Part shown: one piece after another, positions 35,539-44,203 of the stretch
Position numbering within the stretch: position 1 is the stretch's first letter
Layout of the letters: every line of letters starts with the position of its first letter
DNA from: Planifilum fulgidum
GTDB taxonomy: Bacteria > Bacillota > Bacilli > Thermoactinomycetales > DSM-44946
Direction of reading: 5' to 3'
Assembly: GCF_900113175.1 (NCBI RefSeq)
Contig: NZ_FOOK01000003.1
Coordinates: 113,370-177,369 of the forward strand
Length of the DNA stretch: 64,000 nt
The notes under the pieces: model-generated
Seen by the model: only the letters and a program-made list of their open reading frames with translations
Told to the model about the DNA's origin: nothing
Database searches by the model: none
Program-made: the position numbers and the translations under genes

Positions 35539-35553
35539 GCAAAGGACATGCCA
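35539..35553 (-). promoter_or_regulatory. Sigma-54 (-24/-12) promoter for the lactonase-ADH operon
   Basis: On the minus strand the sequence reads TGGCATGTCCTTTGC. It matches TGGCAcG-N4-TTGC with the invariant GG and GC exactly 10 bases apart; one base deviates. Transcription would start near 35527, leaving a leader of about 57 bases. The activator gene is divergent and adjacent. Confidence 0.78.
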
Positions 35554-35634
35554 ACCGAAGCCCGCCTGAGCTGAGGGGTTTTGGAAGCGTTTTTATGCGA
35601 AGATTGTTGCAAAACTGCGACGGGAGGTGCAGAA

Positions 35635-36951
35635 ATGCCACTTTCTGAGGGCGTCTCTGATCCGAAGCGATACCCTCTGCAGGTGCCATGGGGTGGGAGG
35701 TGTGATGGGTTCATCTTCCAGCAGACATCCTTGGGAGTCTATGTGACGGATCACCAGGGGAAAACACTCTATGTCAACGATTCCTATGTGCGGATCAGCG
35801 GCGTGCCCCGGGAAGAGCTGGTGGGAAGGCGAGTGGATGAGCTGGTTCGGGAGGGGTATTTCGATCATTCGGCAACGCTGCTTGTCCTGGAGTCGATGCG
35901 GTCGGAAAAGATCCGACAACGGATCCGCAACAAGGTTTCGGTGACTGCCACCGGAAATCCAGTGTTGGATGGGGATGGGTTTCTCCACTATGTCATCACC
36001 CTGGTCCAACCCCGCAAAGGAGATTCGGTTGAGGGGAGAGACGCTCAAAAAACGTTCATTTGTGAAAGCCCGCTCATGAAAGAGGTGCTGGCGGATGCGG
36101 AAAAGGCCGCAGCCTTTGATATCCCCGTCCTGATTCTAGGGGCGACGGGAACCGGTAAAGAAGTGCTGTCCCAGTGGATTCATGAGCGCAGCCGGCGGGC
36201 GGACGGGCCCTTCATCCGGGTCAACTGTGCGGCTTTGTCCGACGACCTGCTTGATGCCGAATTGTTCGGCTATGGTCCGGGAGCTTTTACCGGAGCGCAG
36301 AGACAGGGAAAAAAGGGATTGTTGGAAGCTGCATCAAAGGGCACCCTGTTCCTGGATGAAATTGGGGATATGCCGCTCCAGACCCAGGCCAAACTGCTTC
36401 GCGCCCTGGAAAACCAGCGGATTCGCCGCATCGGTGAGACCAAGGAGCGGGAAATCGATATCCGTATCATTTGCGCCACGAATAAGGATCTGCCCGCTTT
36501 GGTCGAGCAGGGACAATTTCGAGCGGACCTGTTCCATCGCATCGACGGCATCCGCCTCCACCTTCCCGACTTGAGTCAACGGAGAGAGGATATCCAGCCC
36601 CTGGCCCGCTTGTTTTGGAGACAATTGATTGAAAAGTATGGTATATCCAAAGAGTTGGGCGATGTGTCGATTTTGGAGCAGTTCGCCTGGCCGGGCAATG
36701 TCAGGGAGCTCAAAAATTTCATGCAGAAACTGTATGTCCTCGCTGGGGAAAGGGTAAGTCCGGATGACATTAAAAGAATCGCCGAGAAATTTGGAAACCG
36801 GCCGAAACCGGTTCAAGACTTAAAAAGCCGGATGAAGGAGATAGAAAAGAGGATTATCCGGGAGACGATCCAGCAGGAGGGATCTGTCAGCAATGCTGCA
36901 AGAGTTCTCAATATCGATCGCTCTACGCTGTTTCGAAAACTGAAGGGATGA
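35635..36951 (+). CDS. Sigma-54-dependent transcriptional activator (PAS-AAA+-Fis)
   Basis: 438 residues. A PAS sensor domain spans about 25-125 (GVYVTDHQGKTLYVNDSYVRISGV). The AAA+ domain has Walker A GATGTGKE (169-176), the sigma-54 contact loop GAFTGA (216-221), Walker B LFLDEIGDM and the arginine-finger region FRADLFHRI. A C-terminal Fis-type HTH (SNAARVLNIDRSTLFRKL) binds DNA. ATG 35635 follows GGGAGGTG; a TTG at 35581 is less well supported. It is divergent from the lactonase gene and almost certainly activates it; the PAS ligand is unknown. Confidence 0.93.
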   Translation: MPLSEGVSDPKRYPLQVPWGGRCDGFIFQQTSLGVYVTDHQGKTLYVNDSYVRISGVPREELVGRRVDELVREGYFDHSATLLVLESMRSEKIRQRIRNKVSVTATGNPVLDGDGFLHYVITLVQPRKGDSVEGRDAQKTFICESPLMKEVLADAEKAAAFDIPVLILGATGTGKEVLSQWIHERSRRADGPFIRVNCAALSDDLLDAELFGYGPGAFTGAQRQGKKGLLEAASKGTLFLDEIGDMPLQTQAKLLRALENQRIRRIGETKEREIDIRIICATNKDLPALVEQGQFRADLFHRIDGIRLHLPDLSQRREDIQPLARLFWRQLIEKYGISKELGDVSILEQFAWPGNVRELKNFMQKLYVLAGERVSPDDIKRIAEKFGNRPKPVQDLKSRMKEIEKRIIRETIQQEGSVSNAARVLNIDRSTLFRKLKG

Positions 36952-37420
36952 TATCTCAAAACGGCATCGAGGAAGGATGGTCGGATAGAGAAGCGCAAAA
37001 GGCCTCCATCCCCGGAAACGTGGCGCTCGCGCTGTGTATGCGGGGATCGCTGATAAGTTCAAATTATGGGAATCGGGAGGCGATATTCCGCCCGCTGGCA
37101 ATGGAGCGGTCGGTATATCGCGCTCCCGAAATTTTTTATTCACCTTCCGGCATCCCGGGTGAGTTTCGGCCGGCGTTGCCCGGAGAAAGGGGATCGAGCT
37201 CCCGTTCCCCCGGCGCGGTGTGGAATTCCCCATTGATGGGATCCGCTGCCTCGTCCCATCATCATGCCGTGGGAGTTTTCCTTCCGTCCCTGTTCGGTCC
37301 TGCAGGGCTCTTCGCCGATTTGCGGCCTTTTTGTCCTCGGATCGACCCCGGAGGCGCGGTTTATTCCCCGACATTCCACTCCACGGTGAACACAGACCGG
37401 AAGTCGCCCCTTCGTTAAGG
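36952..37420. other. Intergenic region, no gene recognised
   Basis: About 470 bases with no convincing ORF. A TATAAT near 37421 may be the -10 element of the downstream DUF3311/SSF unit, though its -35 is weak. Confidence 0.45.
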
Positions 37421-37449
37421 CTATAATGAATAAAAAGCGAGGTGAGAGT

Positions 37450-37632
37450 GTGGATAAAAGAGGGACTGTCGGATTGGCACTTATGGGAATTTTGGTGCTC
37501 TCTGCGTATCTGATACCTTACACGGTCCTGACGGATGTGCCCAAATGGTACGGAAGCGGCCTTTACTGGGTTCTCTTTGCCCTGGCTGCCATTTTCGTCA
37601 TGGCCTGGCTCACTGCGGAGTGGAGGGAATGA
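37450..37632 (+). CDS. DUF3311-like small membrane protein
   Basis: 60 residues from GTG 37450, behind GAGGTGAGAGT; an ATG eight codons earlier has no binding site. Two hydrophobic helices (VGLALMGILVLSAYLIPYTVL and GLYWVLFALAAIFVMAWL) resemble DUF3311/YhjC, the short partner usually encoded just before a sodium:solute symporter, as here. It is probably needed for symporter assembly or activity, by analogy. Confidence 0.8.
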   Translation: MDKRGTVGLALMGILVLSAYLIPYTVLTDVPKWYGSGLYWVLFALAAIFVMAWLTAEWRE

Positions 37633-37635
37633 AAG

Positions 37636-39111
37636 ATGAAACCGACGCTTGTCTGGACGGGATTGGCGGTTTACGTCGCGGCAGTGGTCGCCATCGCCCT
37701 GATGTCCCGGAAAGGGATGCGAAAGGAACTCAATGACTATTTTTTGGCGCGAAGGGCGATGAGCGGGGTGTTGTCGGCGCTCAGCTACGGCGCGACGACC
37801 TACAGCGCCTTCATGCTGGTGGGGTTGGCCGGCCTCACCTATCAGGGAGGAGTGGGGGCGCTGGGATTTGAGCTGGTGTACTTGTCCGGAATGGTGCTGG
37901 TGGTTTATTTCGGCCCCCGATTCTGGATGGCGGGAAAAAAGTACGGCTATGTGACCCCTTCGGAGATGCTGGGGGACCGTTATGAAAGCCGGGCGGTGGC
38001 CGTCGTGACGGCCGTTGCCAGCTGCCTCTTTCTCATTCCCTACAGTTCGGTTCAGCTGGCGGGGGTGGGTTACCTCTTGTCGGGAATGAGCGGCGGATCC
38101 GTTTCCTTCACCGCCGGGGCGTTGATCGCAACGGTGCTGGCCATCGCGCTGGCCCTGATTGCGGGAATCCGCTCCGTCGCCTGGACGGATGCCTTTCAGG
38201 CGCTGATCATGATCGTCACTTCCGTCGGCGTCGTCTGGGTTGTCGCCCAGGGATTGGGCGGCTTTGACAGTCTGTTTTCCGCCCTGGAGCGCGATTATCC
38301 CGAATGGCTGACGGTGCCGGGGAACGGCTTTTTCAGCTTCGCCACCTTTCTGGGGCTCACCTTGCCCTGGTTCTTTTTCAGCATTTCCAATCCCCAGGTG
38401 AGCCAGCGCCTGTTTATGCTGTCCTCCCTGGCGGAGATGCGCCGAATGCTTCTTCTCTTTCTCGGATACGGCCTCATCTATACCCTGGTGGCCATTTTGT
38501 GGGGCTTTTCGGCCCTCGTCCAATCCCCGGATCTGGAGAATCCGGATCTGGCGACTCCCACCCTGCTCAGCTCCCCCCTGGTTCCCCCGGTGCTCGGGGT
38601 GATCGTCATGATCGGGATTTTGGCCGCCGCCATTTCGACGATTGATTCGATTTTGCTCACCTTGTCGTCCCTGGTGGCCCGGGATGTCTATGGAAATCTC
38701 GGCAGGAAGGAAAGCTCCGCCCAACAGCTTCGGGTGGGGCGCTGGGTGATTCCGCTGATCGCCCTTCTGGCCTACGGTTTTGCCGAGCTGCAGTTGGATT
38801 TGATCGCCGTGCTGTCCGTCTCTTCTTCGGCGGGACTGTTGGTGATGGTGCCCGCCATTGTCGGCGCGTTTTTCTGGAGAAGGGGAACGGCGGCCGGGGT
38901 TCTCTCCTCCGTCGTGGTCGGAGGACTGCTGGTGATCTTCCTGGAGCTGACGAGGATCAAGCCCCTGGGGCTCGCCTCCGGCATCTGGGGGCTTGCCGCA
39001 TCCACGCTCCTGTTTGTCGTCGTCAGTCTCGTCACGGAGGCGCCTGCAGCGAAGGCGGAGCGCTTTGTCGGCGACATCCGCCGGTGGATCCGCGAGAAGG
39101 GGGCGTTTTGA
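37636..39111 (+). CDS. Sodium:solute symporter (SSF) family transporter
   Basis: 491 residues with about 13 membrane helices. LSYGATTYSAFMLVGLAGLTYQGG and GYVTPSEMLGDRYESRAV are SSF landmarks. GILAAAISTIDSILLTLSSLVARDVY contains the Na-site serines. The substrate cannot be read; pantothenate and mono-carboxylates are typical for this group. ATG 37636 follows GTGGAGGGA and starts 4 bases after the DUF3311 gene. Confidence 0.88.
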   Translation: MKPTLVWTGLAVYVAAVVAIALMSRKGMRKELNDYFLARRAMSGVLSALSYGATTYSAFMLVGLAGLTYQGGVGALGFELVYLSGMVLVVYFGPRFWMAGKKYGYVTPSEMLGDRYESRAVAVVTAVASCLFLIPYSSVQLAGVGYLLSGMSGGSVSFTAGALIATVLAIALALIAGIRSVAWTDAFQALIMIVTSVGVVWVVAQGLGGFDSLFSALERDYPEWLTVPGNGFFSFATFLGLTLPWFFFSISNPQVSQRLFMLSSLAEMRRMLLLFLGYGLIYTLVAILWGFSALVQSPDLENPDLATPTLLSSPLVPPVLGVIVMIGILAAAISTIDSILLTLSSLVARDVYGNLGRKESSAQQLRVGRWVIPLIALLAYGFAELQLDLIAVLSVSSSAGLLVMVPAIVGAFFWRRGTAAGVLSSVVVGGLLVIFLELTRIKPLGLASGIWGLAASTLLFVVVSLVTEAPAAKAERFVGDIRRWIREKGAF

Positions 39112-39235
39112 CAGGGGCGGGGCCTCCGCATGATGAGCCGGTTTCCGCCCTCCCGTTTGGCCGCCTCGGAAGGGGCTGCCCGGGCAGGCGGCCATACGCA
39201 GGATGTCTGGGGCGCGCGGCACGAAAGAAATCCGC

Positions 39236-39280
39236 GGCTCCGCATGCGGCGCCGATCGCCGAATGCGGAGCCCTTTTTTT
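39236..39280 (+). terminator. Terminator after the symporter gene
   Basis: GGCTCCGCAT / ATGCGGAGCC outer stem with a structured inner loop (GCGGC...GCCG), then CTTTTTTT. Confidence 0.82.
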
Positions 39281-39305
39281 GCGGGGTCTTAGGGGATGCC
39301 CCGCA

Positions 39306-39866
39306 TCAATACAGGCGGGACATGCCGTGGTTGGCGAAGCGGTTGATCAGGGCGGCCATTTTTTCGGGAGGCAGGTCCATGTCGTTTTCGAGCCAATCCT
39401 TGATCACATGGATGGCGCCGCTGACCACGAAGGTGCTCAAATATCTCGAGTCGGCCTCGTTCATATGATAAACGGTGCTCATCATAAAGCGCCGCGCAAC
39501 CTCCATCAACCGCTTTTCAAAGGCGGGGTCCTTGTTTTTGACCAGGAGGGTTTGGAAAAGGAATCGGTTTTCCGCGATGTATTCCAAGAGCTTCTGGGTC
39601 ATCTTCAGCGATTCTTCTTCGATGGTGAAACGGTAATGGCTCAAATGGGCGACCATGTCTTCGATGATTTCCGATTCAATGTGATCCAGCAGGTCATACG
39701 GGTCCGAAAAATGCATGTAAAAGGTGGAGCGATTGATATCCGCCCTTTCGCAGATTTCCTTGACGGTGACGGCGGAAATGGGCTTGTCGTCGGCGAGCAG
39801 GGCGATGAGGCTTTCCTTCAGCACTTTGCGCGTGTACTTTTTGCGCCGATCCAGCTTTTTGCGCAT
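39306..39866 (-). CDS. TetR/AcrR-family repressor
   Basis: 186 residues. The N-terminal HTH reads VTVKEICERADINRSTFYMHFSDPYDLLDHI. The helical C-terminal domain binds an unknown ligand. The gene is divergent from the MMPL exporter operon; palindromes in the shared intergenic space (see 39965) make control of that operon likely. Confidence 0.9.
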   Translation of the reverse strand: MRKKLDRRKKYTRKVLKESLIALLADDKPISAVTVKEICERADINRSTFYMHFSDPYDLLDHIESEIIEDMVAHLSHYRFTIEEESLKMTQKLLEYIAENRFLFQTLLVKNKDPAFEKRLMEVARRFMMSTVYHMNEADSRYLSTFVVSGAIHVIKDWLENDMDLPPEKMAALINRFANHGMSRLY

Positions 39867-39954
39867 GCCGGCCCTCCTTTATACCAATATTTCGTCAAAT
39901 TCGACACGAATACAAAAAGTGTTGAAAAATCGACAGAACTTATAAAACTGTATG

Positions 39955-39984
39955 TTGTATTTCCGACACGGTGTCCAGTAAAAT
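39955..39984 (+). promoter_or_regulatory. Promoter of the MMPL operon with operator in the spacer
   Basis: TTGTAT at 39955-39960, an 18-base spacer and TAAAAT at 39979-39984. The spacer contains the palindrome GACACGGTGTC (39965-39975). A TetR dimer bound here would block polymerase. A looser related repeat (TCGACAC...GTGTTGA) lies at 39901-39925 near the tetR start. Confidence 0.6.
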
Positions 39985-40027
39985 ATTAAGGTGTTCAGAG
40001 GATGAGATCAAGGGAGGATGAAGACTT

Positions 40028-42088
40028 ATAGACTTTGCCGCAAAAATTGTAAAACACAATAAGGCGATTGTCATTTCCGGCATCATCCTTGCGTTGATCG
40101 GGGCGATGGCGCATTTGGCCGTTTCGGTCAATTACAATATGGCCGACTATTTGCCCCAGGACACCCCATCGACCCGGGCCGTCGATCTGATGGAACGCGA
40201 ATTCGATGAACCGGCCGCCAATGCGCGGGTGATGATTCATCACGTCTCCGTCGCCGAAGCTTTGGCGTACAAGGAGAAATTGGAGGCGATCGACGGGGTC
40301 ACCGAAGTCACCTGGCTGGATGATGTGATCGATGTAAAAGAGCCCCTCGAGACGGCCGATCCCGATCTCGTGGAGCCCTATTACAAAAATGAAACGGCGC
40401 TGTTTTTGTTGCACATCCGCGAGGGGGAAGAAGTCGAGACGGTCGACCAAATTTACGAGCTGATAGGTAGTGAAAATGCCGTAGCCGGTCAGGCCGTCGA
40501 TACGGCGGTTTCCCAGAAAATGGCCGGCCAGGAGTCCTTCAATGCCACCCTTTTGTTGATCCCCATCCTCATCGTGATTTTGGTTTTATCCACGACCTCC
40601 TGGATTGAACCCCTGTTCTTTTTGATCGCCATCGGCGTTTCCGTTTTCATTAACATGGGAGCCAATGTGTTTGTCGGCGAAATCTCCTTTGTCACCCATT
40701 CGGTGGCGCCGATCTTGCAATTGGCGGTGTCGATGGATTATGCCATTTTCCTGCTGCACAGTTTTTCCGGTTATCGCAAACGGATATCGGATCCCGACGA
40801 AGCCATGCGGCGGGCCGTCAAACAATCCTTCCCCGCGATTGCTGCCAGCGCATCCACCACCTTTTTCGGCTTCATCGCCCTCTCCTTTATGGAATTCGGC
40901 ATCGGCGCCGATCTGGGTTTGAATCTGGTCAAGGGAATCGTTCTCAGCTTTCTCAGCGTCATCGTCTTTCTGCCGGCTTTCACCCTGATGTTTTACAAGT
41001 GGATCGATCGCACCCAGCATCCGCCCCTCGTTCCGAAATTGAAGGGGTTCGGGGAGCGGGTGCTGAAACTCCGGATTCCCAGTTTCATCGTCCTGATGCT
41101 TTTGATCGTGCCGGCATTTTTGGCCCAGAGTCAAACCTCCTTTGTCTACGGATTGGGCCAGCAGCCGGAGACCACCCGGGCCGGCGCGGATGCGGCGGCG
41201 ATCCGGGAAGCGTTCGGGGAAAACAATTCGATCATTTTGCTCGTCCCCAAAGGGGATCCGGGAAAGGAAGAAAAACTCGTCCAGCGCCTGGAGCAGCTTC
41301 CCCTCGTCAAGAGCGTCTCCTCCTATGCAAACACCGTCGGTTCGGTCCTTCCGCCCGAGTATTTGGGGGAATCGGCGACGAAATCCTTTTACTCGGACAA
41401 CTACGCACGCATCATTCTGAACGCGGAGACCGATTCCGAGGGGGAGGAAGTCTTTTCGTTGATCGATGAGGTTCGAAAAACGGCCGAATCGTATTATGAC
41501 GAGGTCCATCTGCTCGGGGAGAGCGTCACCTTGTATGACATCAAAAAAACGGTGGAAAAGGACAACGCCCTCGTGAATCTGCTGACGGTGGGTTCGATCG
41601 CCCTCGTGCTCCTCTTCACTTTCCGTTCGGTCTCGATACCGGTCATCCTGCTGCTGACGATCCAATCGTCGGTCTGGATCAACTTGTCTGTTCCGTACTT
41701 CACCGATTCATCCCTGGTGTACGTCGGTTATCTGATCATCAGCACGGTGCAGCTGGCTGCGACCGTCGACTACGGCATATTGCTTACGGACACCTATCGG
41801 AACCTCCGGCAGTCGATGCCGGCGACGGAGGCGATAAAGAACGCCCTCAACGACAAGCTGTTTGCGATTTTGACGCCCGCGTCCATTCTGTCGACCGTCG
41901 GGTTCATTCTCTCCTTCACTTCCAGCAATCCCATCGTGTCGTCGATCGGGCTTTTGCTGGGAAGAGGGGCGCTGTTGGCGTTCGGGATGGTCGTGCTCGT
42001 CCTGCCCGCGATGTTGGTCCTTTTTGACCGGGTGATTGAAAAGACCACCCTGCGGCCGAACTTTTATCCGGGGAAAGGAGGATGGTGA
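40028..42088 (+). CDS. MMPL/RND-family exporter with anomalous start
   Basis: About 687 residues in this frame. Two MMPL halves each carry a large extracytoplasmic loop and six helices. ILQLAVSMDYAIFLLHSF and VQLAATVDYGILLTDTYR hold the paired transmembrane acidic residues of the family. The first helix (DFAAKIVKHNKAIVISGIILALIG) is fully open in this frame, but no ATG, GTG or TTG precedes it. The strong site AGGGAGG leads to ATG 40018 in another frame; removing one T near 40026 would give MKTIDFAAK. See findings. Operon with the YhgE-like gene; it exports a lipid-like or hydrophobic solute by analogy. Confidence 0.82.
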   Translation: MDFAAKIVKHNKAIVISGIILALIGAMAHLAVSVNYNMADYLPQDTPSTRAVDLMEREFDEPAANARVMIHHVSVAEALAYKEKLEAIDGVTEVTWLDDVIDVKEPLETADPDLVEPYYKNETALFLLHIREGEEVETVDQIYELIGSENAVAGQAVDTAVSQKMAGQESFNATLLLIPILIVILVLSTTSWIEPLFFLIAIGVSVFINMGANVFVGEISFVTHSVAPILQLAVSMDYAIFLLHSFSGYRKRISDPDEAMRRAVKQSFPAIAASASTTFFGFIALSFMEFGIGADLGLNLVKGIVLSFLSVIVFLPAFTLMFYKWIDRTQHPPLVPKLKGFGERVLKLRIPSFIVLMLLIVPAFLAQSQTSFVYGLGQQPETTRAGADAAAIREAFGENNSIILLVPKGDPGKEEKLVQRLEQLPLVKSVSSYANTVGSVLPPEYLGESATKSFYSDNYARIILNAETDSEGEEVFSLIDEVRKTAESYYDEVHLLGESVTLYDIKKTVEKDNALVNLLTVGSIALVLLFTFRSVSIPVILLLTIQSSVWINLSVPYFTDSSLVYVGYLIISTVQLAATVDYGILLTDTYRNLRQSMPATEAIKNALNDKLFAILTPASILSTVGFILSFTSSNPIVSSIGLLLGRGALLAFGMVVLVLPAMLVLFDRVIEKTTLRPNFYPGKGGW

Positions 42089-43902
42089 TGAAGCGCAAAC
42101 GGACGGCGGTTCTGCTTATGGCCCTCCTTCTGCTGGTGTCGACGCCCGTCGCGATGGCGATGGATCAGGGCGCAGACTCCCCCGGAAAGGGGGTCCATTC
42201 GGGGAAAAGCGAAGTCGTGTATGCCATCTTGGAGGCCGACGGCGACCAAAAAGAGATTTATGTCGTCAACAAGTTTTCCGTCGAGCGGCCGGGGAAGATC
42301 ACCGATTACGGACCCTACACCCGCGTAAAAAATTTGACCGACTTGACCGAGATAAAACTGAAGGGCGAGCGGGTCGGGTTTGTCGCTTCAAGGGACTTGT
42401 TCTATTATCAGGGGACCCTGAAGGACCGGCCGCTGCCCTGGGACATCGACATTTCCTACCGGTTGAACGGGAAGACCGTGTCCCCTGCGCAACTGCCGGG
42501 CAAAGACGGAAAGCTGGAGATCCGCATTCGCACCAAAGCCAATGAACAGGCGGGAGAGAACCCCTTTTTCGAGAATTACATGCTGCAGATTTCCCTCACT
42601 CTGGATCCGGAAATCTATCGAAACATCGAGGCGGAAGGGGGAACGGTCGCCGAGGCGGGCAAGAACCAACGGGTGACGTTCACCGCCATGCCCGGGAAAG
42701 AAGCGAGCTTTGTCGCAAAAGCCGATGTCCGGGATCTGGAAGTGGAAAGCATCGAAATCACGGGCATCCCGCCGGCCCTGTCCGTTGACACTCCCGAAAC
42801 CGGCGATCTGACGGACGGGATGAAGTCCCTGTCCGATGCGATCCGGGGAATCGATGCGGGCATGGAAGAACTGAACGGGGGGATGGCGGAACTTCATCGA
42901 GGGGTCGCGGGGTTGCACGGGGGATCGAAACAGTACCGGCAGGGGCTTCAGAAACTGGAACAGGGCTCCGCAGAATTGATCAAAGGATCCGAGTCCATCC
43001 GCGACGCCTTGGAGAAACTGAGCCGGTCCCTCGAAGGAAGTGCGGATCAGATCGATGCGGGCCGGTTGAAGGAACTGCAACAAGGGCTTGCGGACATGGT
43101 GAGGGGGCTGAGGGAAACCGAACAGTCCCTGGGTGCGCTGAAGGATCGATATGCGAAGGCCGGCGACGCATTGGACCGGTCGATCGCGGCGATTCCCGCC
43201 GATGAGATCTCCGGGGAGGACATGCGGAAACTGAAAGCGAGCGGGGCCGACCCCCGGGTCGTCGATCAATTGATTCGGACGTACACCGCCGCCCGTGCCG
43301 CCAAGGATGCCTATAGCGACGTAAAGGGGAGCTTCCAGGCGGTAAATCCGGCGCTCGAAGAGGCTGCCAAATCCGTCCGGGAGATGAGAAAGTCCGTTGA
43401 AGTCATCGCCGGCCGACTGGGCGAAAGCCCGGATCAAACCCGGCCGGATGAGTCGCTTATAAGGTTGCGGCAGGGACTTCAATCCCTTTCAAAGCAGTAC
43501 GGCGCCTTCCATTCCGGGCTGGTCGATTACACCCGCGGTGTGGCTCAATTGTCGGAAGCCTACGGAGGTTTGCACGGCGGGATTGCGGAGATGAAGGATG
43601 GAACCGGGCAGTTTCAAAGGGGCGTGCGCGAATTGCACCGGGGCACATCGGAGCTGGCCCGGTCGACCCGAAATTTGCCGGATCAAATGCAATCGGAAAT
43701 CGATCGGATGATAAGCGAATACGATCATTCGGACTTTGATCCCGTCTCCTTTGTTTCCCCCAAAAACAAGAGGGTGGATTCCGTGCAATTCATCCTGAAA
43801 ACCGAGAGCATCAAAAAAGAGGAAGCCAAGCCGAAAGGCGGGACGAAGGCGGGGGAAAAAAGGGGTCTTTGGGACCGGTTTTTGGATTTGTTCAGAGGCT
43901 GA
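42088..43902 (+). CDS. YhgE/Pip-like extracellular heptad-repeat protein
   Basis: 604 residues. A signal peptide (TAVLLMALLLLVSTPVAMA) is followed by a beta-rich domain to about 230. A long helical region then contains repeated X3-Leu-X2-Gly heptads (LHRGVAGLHGGSKQYRQGLQKLEQG and again LSEAYGGLHGGIAEMKDG). The C-terminus is basic. This repeat style is known from YhgE/Pip and MMPL-associated proteins. ATG 42088 overlaps the exporter TGA by one base and has AAAGGAGG upstream, so the two are coupled; it probably forms the extracellular part of the exporter. Confidence 0.82.
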   Translation: MKRKRTAVLLMALLLLVSTPVAMAMDQGADSPGKGVHSGKSEVVYAILEADGDQKEIYVVNKFSVERPGKITDYGPYTRVKNLTDLTEIKLKGERVGFVASRDLFYYQGTLKDRPLPWDIDISYRLNGKTVSPAQLPGKDGKLEIRIRTKANEQAGENPFFENYMLQISLTLDPEIYRNIEAEGGTVAEAGKNQRVTFTAMPGKEASFVAKADVRDLEVESIEITGIPPALSVDTPETGDLTDGMKSLSDAIRGIDAGMEELNGGMAELHRGVAGLHGGSKQYRQGLQKLEQGSAELIKGSESIRDALEKLSRSLEGSADQIDAGRLKELQQGLADMVRGLRETEQSLGALKDRYAKAGDALDRSIAAIPADEISGEDMRKLKASGADPRVVDQLIRTYTAARAAKDAYSDVKGSFQAVNPALEEAAKSVREMRKSVEVIAGRLGESPDQTRPDESLIRLRQGLQSLSKQYGAFHSGLVDYTRGVAQLSEAYGGLHGGIAEMKDGTGQFQRGVRELHRGTSELARSTRNLPDQMQSEIDRMISEYDHSDFDPVSFVSPKNKRVDSVQFILKTESIKKEEAKPKGGTKAGEKRGLWDRFLDLFRG

Positions 43903-43925
43903 CCCCCGACGATGTATATGGATTT

Positions 43926-43950
43926 AGCCCGGGCGAAGCCCGGGCTTTGC
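43926..43950 (+). terminator. Hairpin after the YhgE-like gene
   Basis: AGCCCGGGC, GAA loop, GCCCGGGCT, then TTGCC. Short T-run. Confidence 0.5.
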
Positions 43951-44190
43951 CGTCCTGTGGGAAACCGGTCTCTGTGCCGGCCGCAGGAGCGTTTGTCCGG
44001 ATGGGATATTTGGAGGCAACCTCCCGGTCCGGTTCATGGAAGGACGGCCTGTGCCGCGGCATTTTCCCGGGTCGGGAGCGATGAAAGGCTGGCGGGCTGT
44101 CGGCTCAGACGAATCGTGTTACAATCATGGGTGAAACGCATTTCCGGATTCGCGGCTTTTCGCCCGATGACGGGCGTGGATAAAAAAGCG
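43951..44190. other. Intergenic region, no gene recognised
   Basis: About 240 bases before the EamA gene; nothing beyond short shadow frames. Confidence 0.4.
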
Positions 44191-44203
44191 GGAGATTTGT
44201 CCG

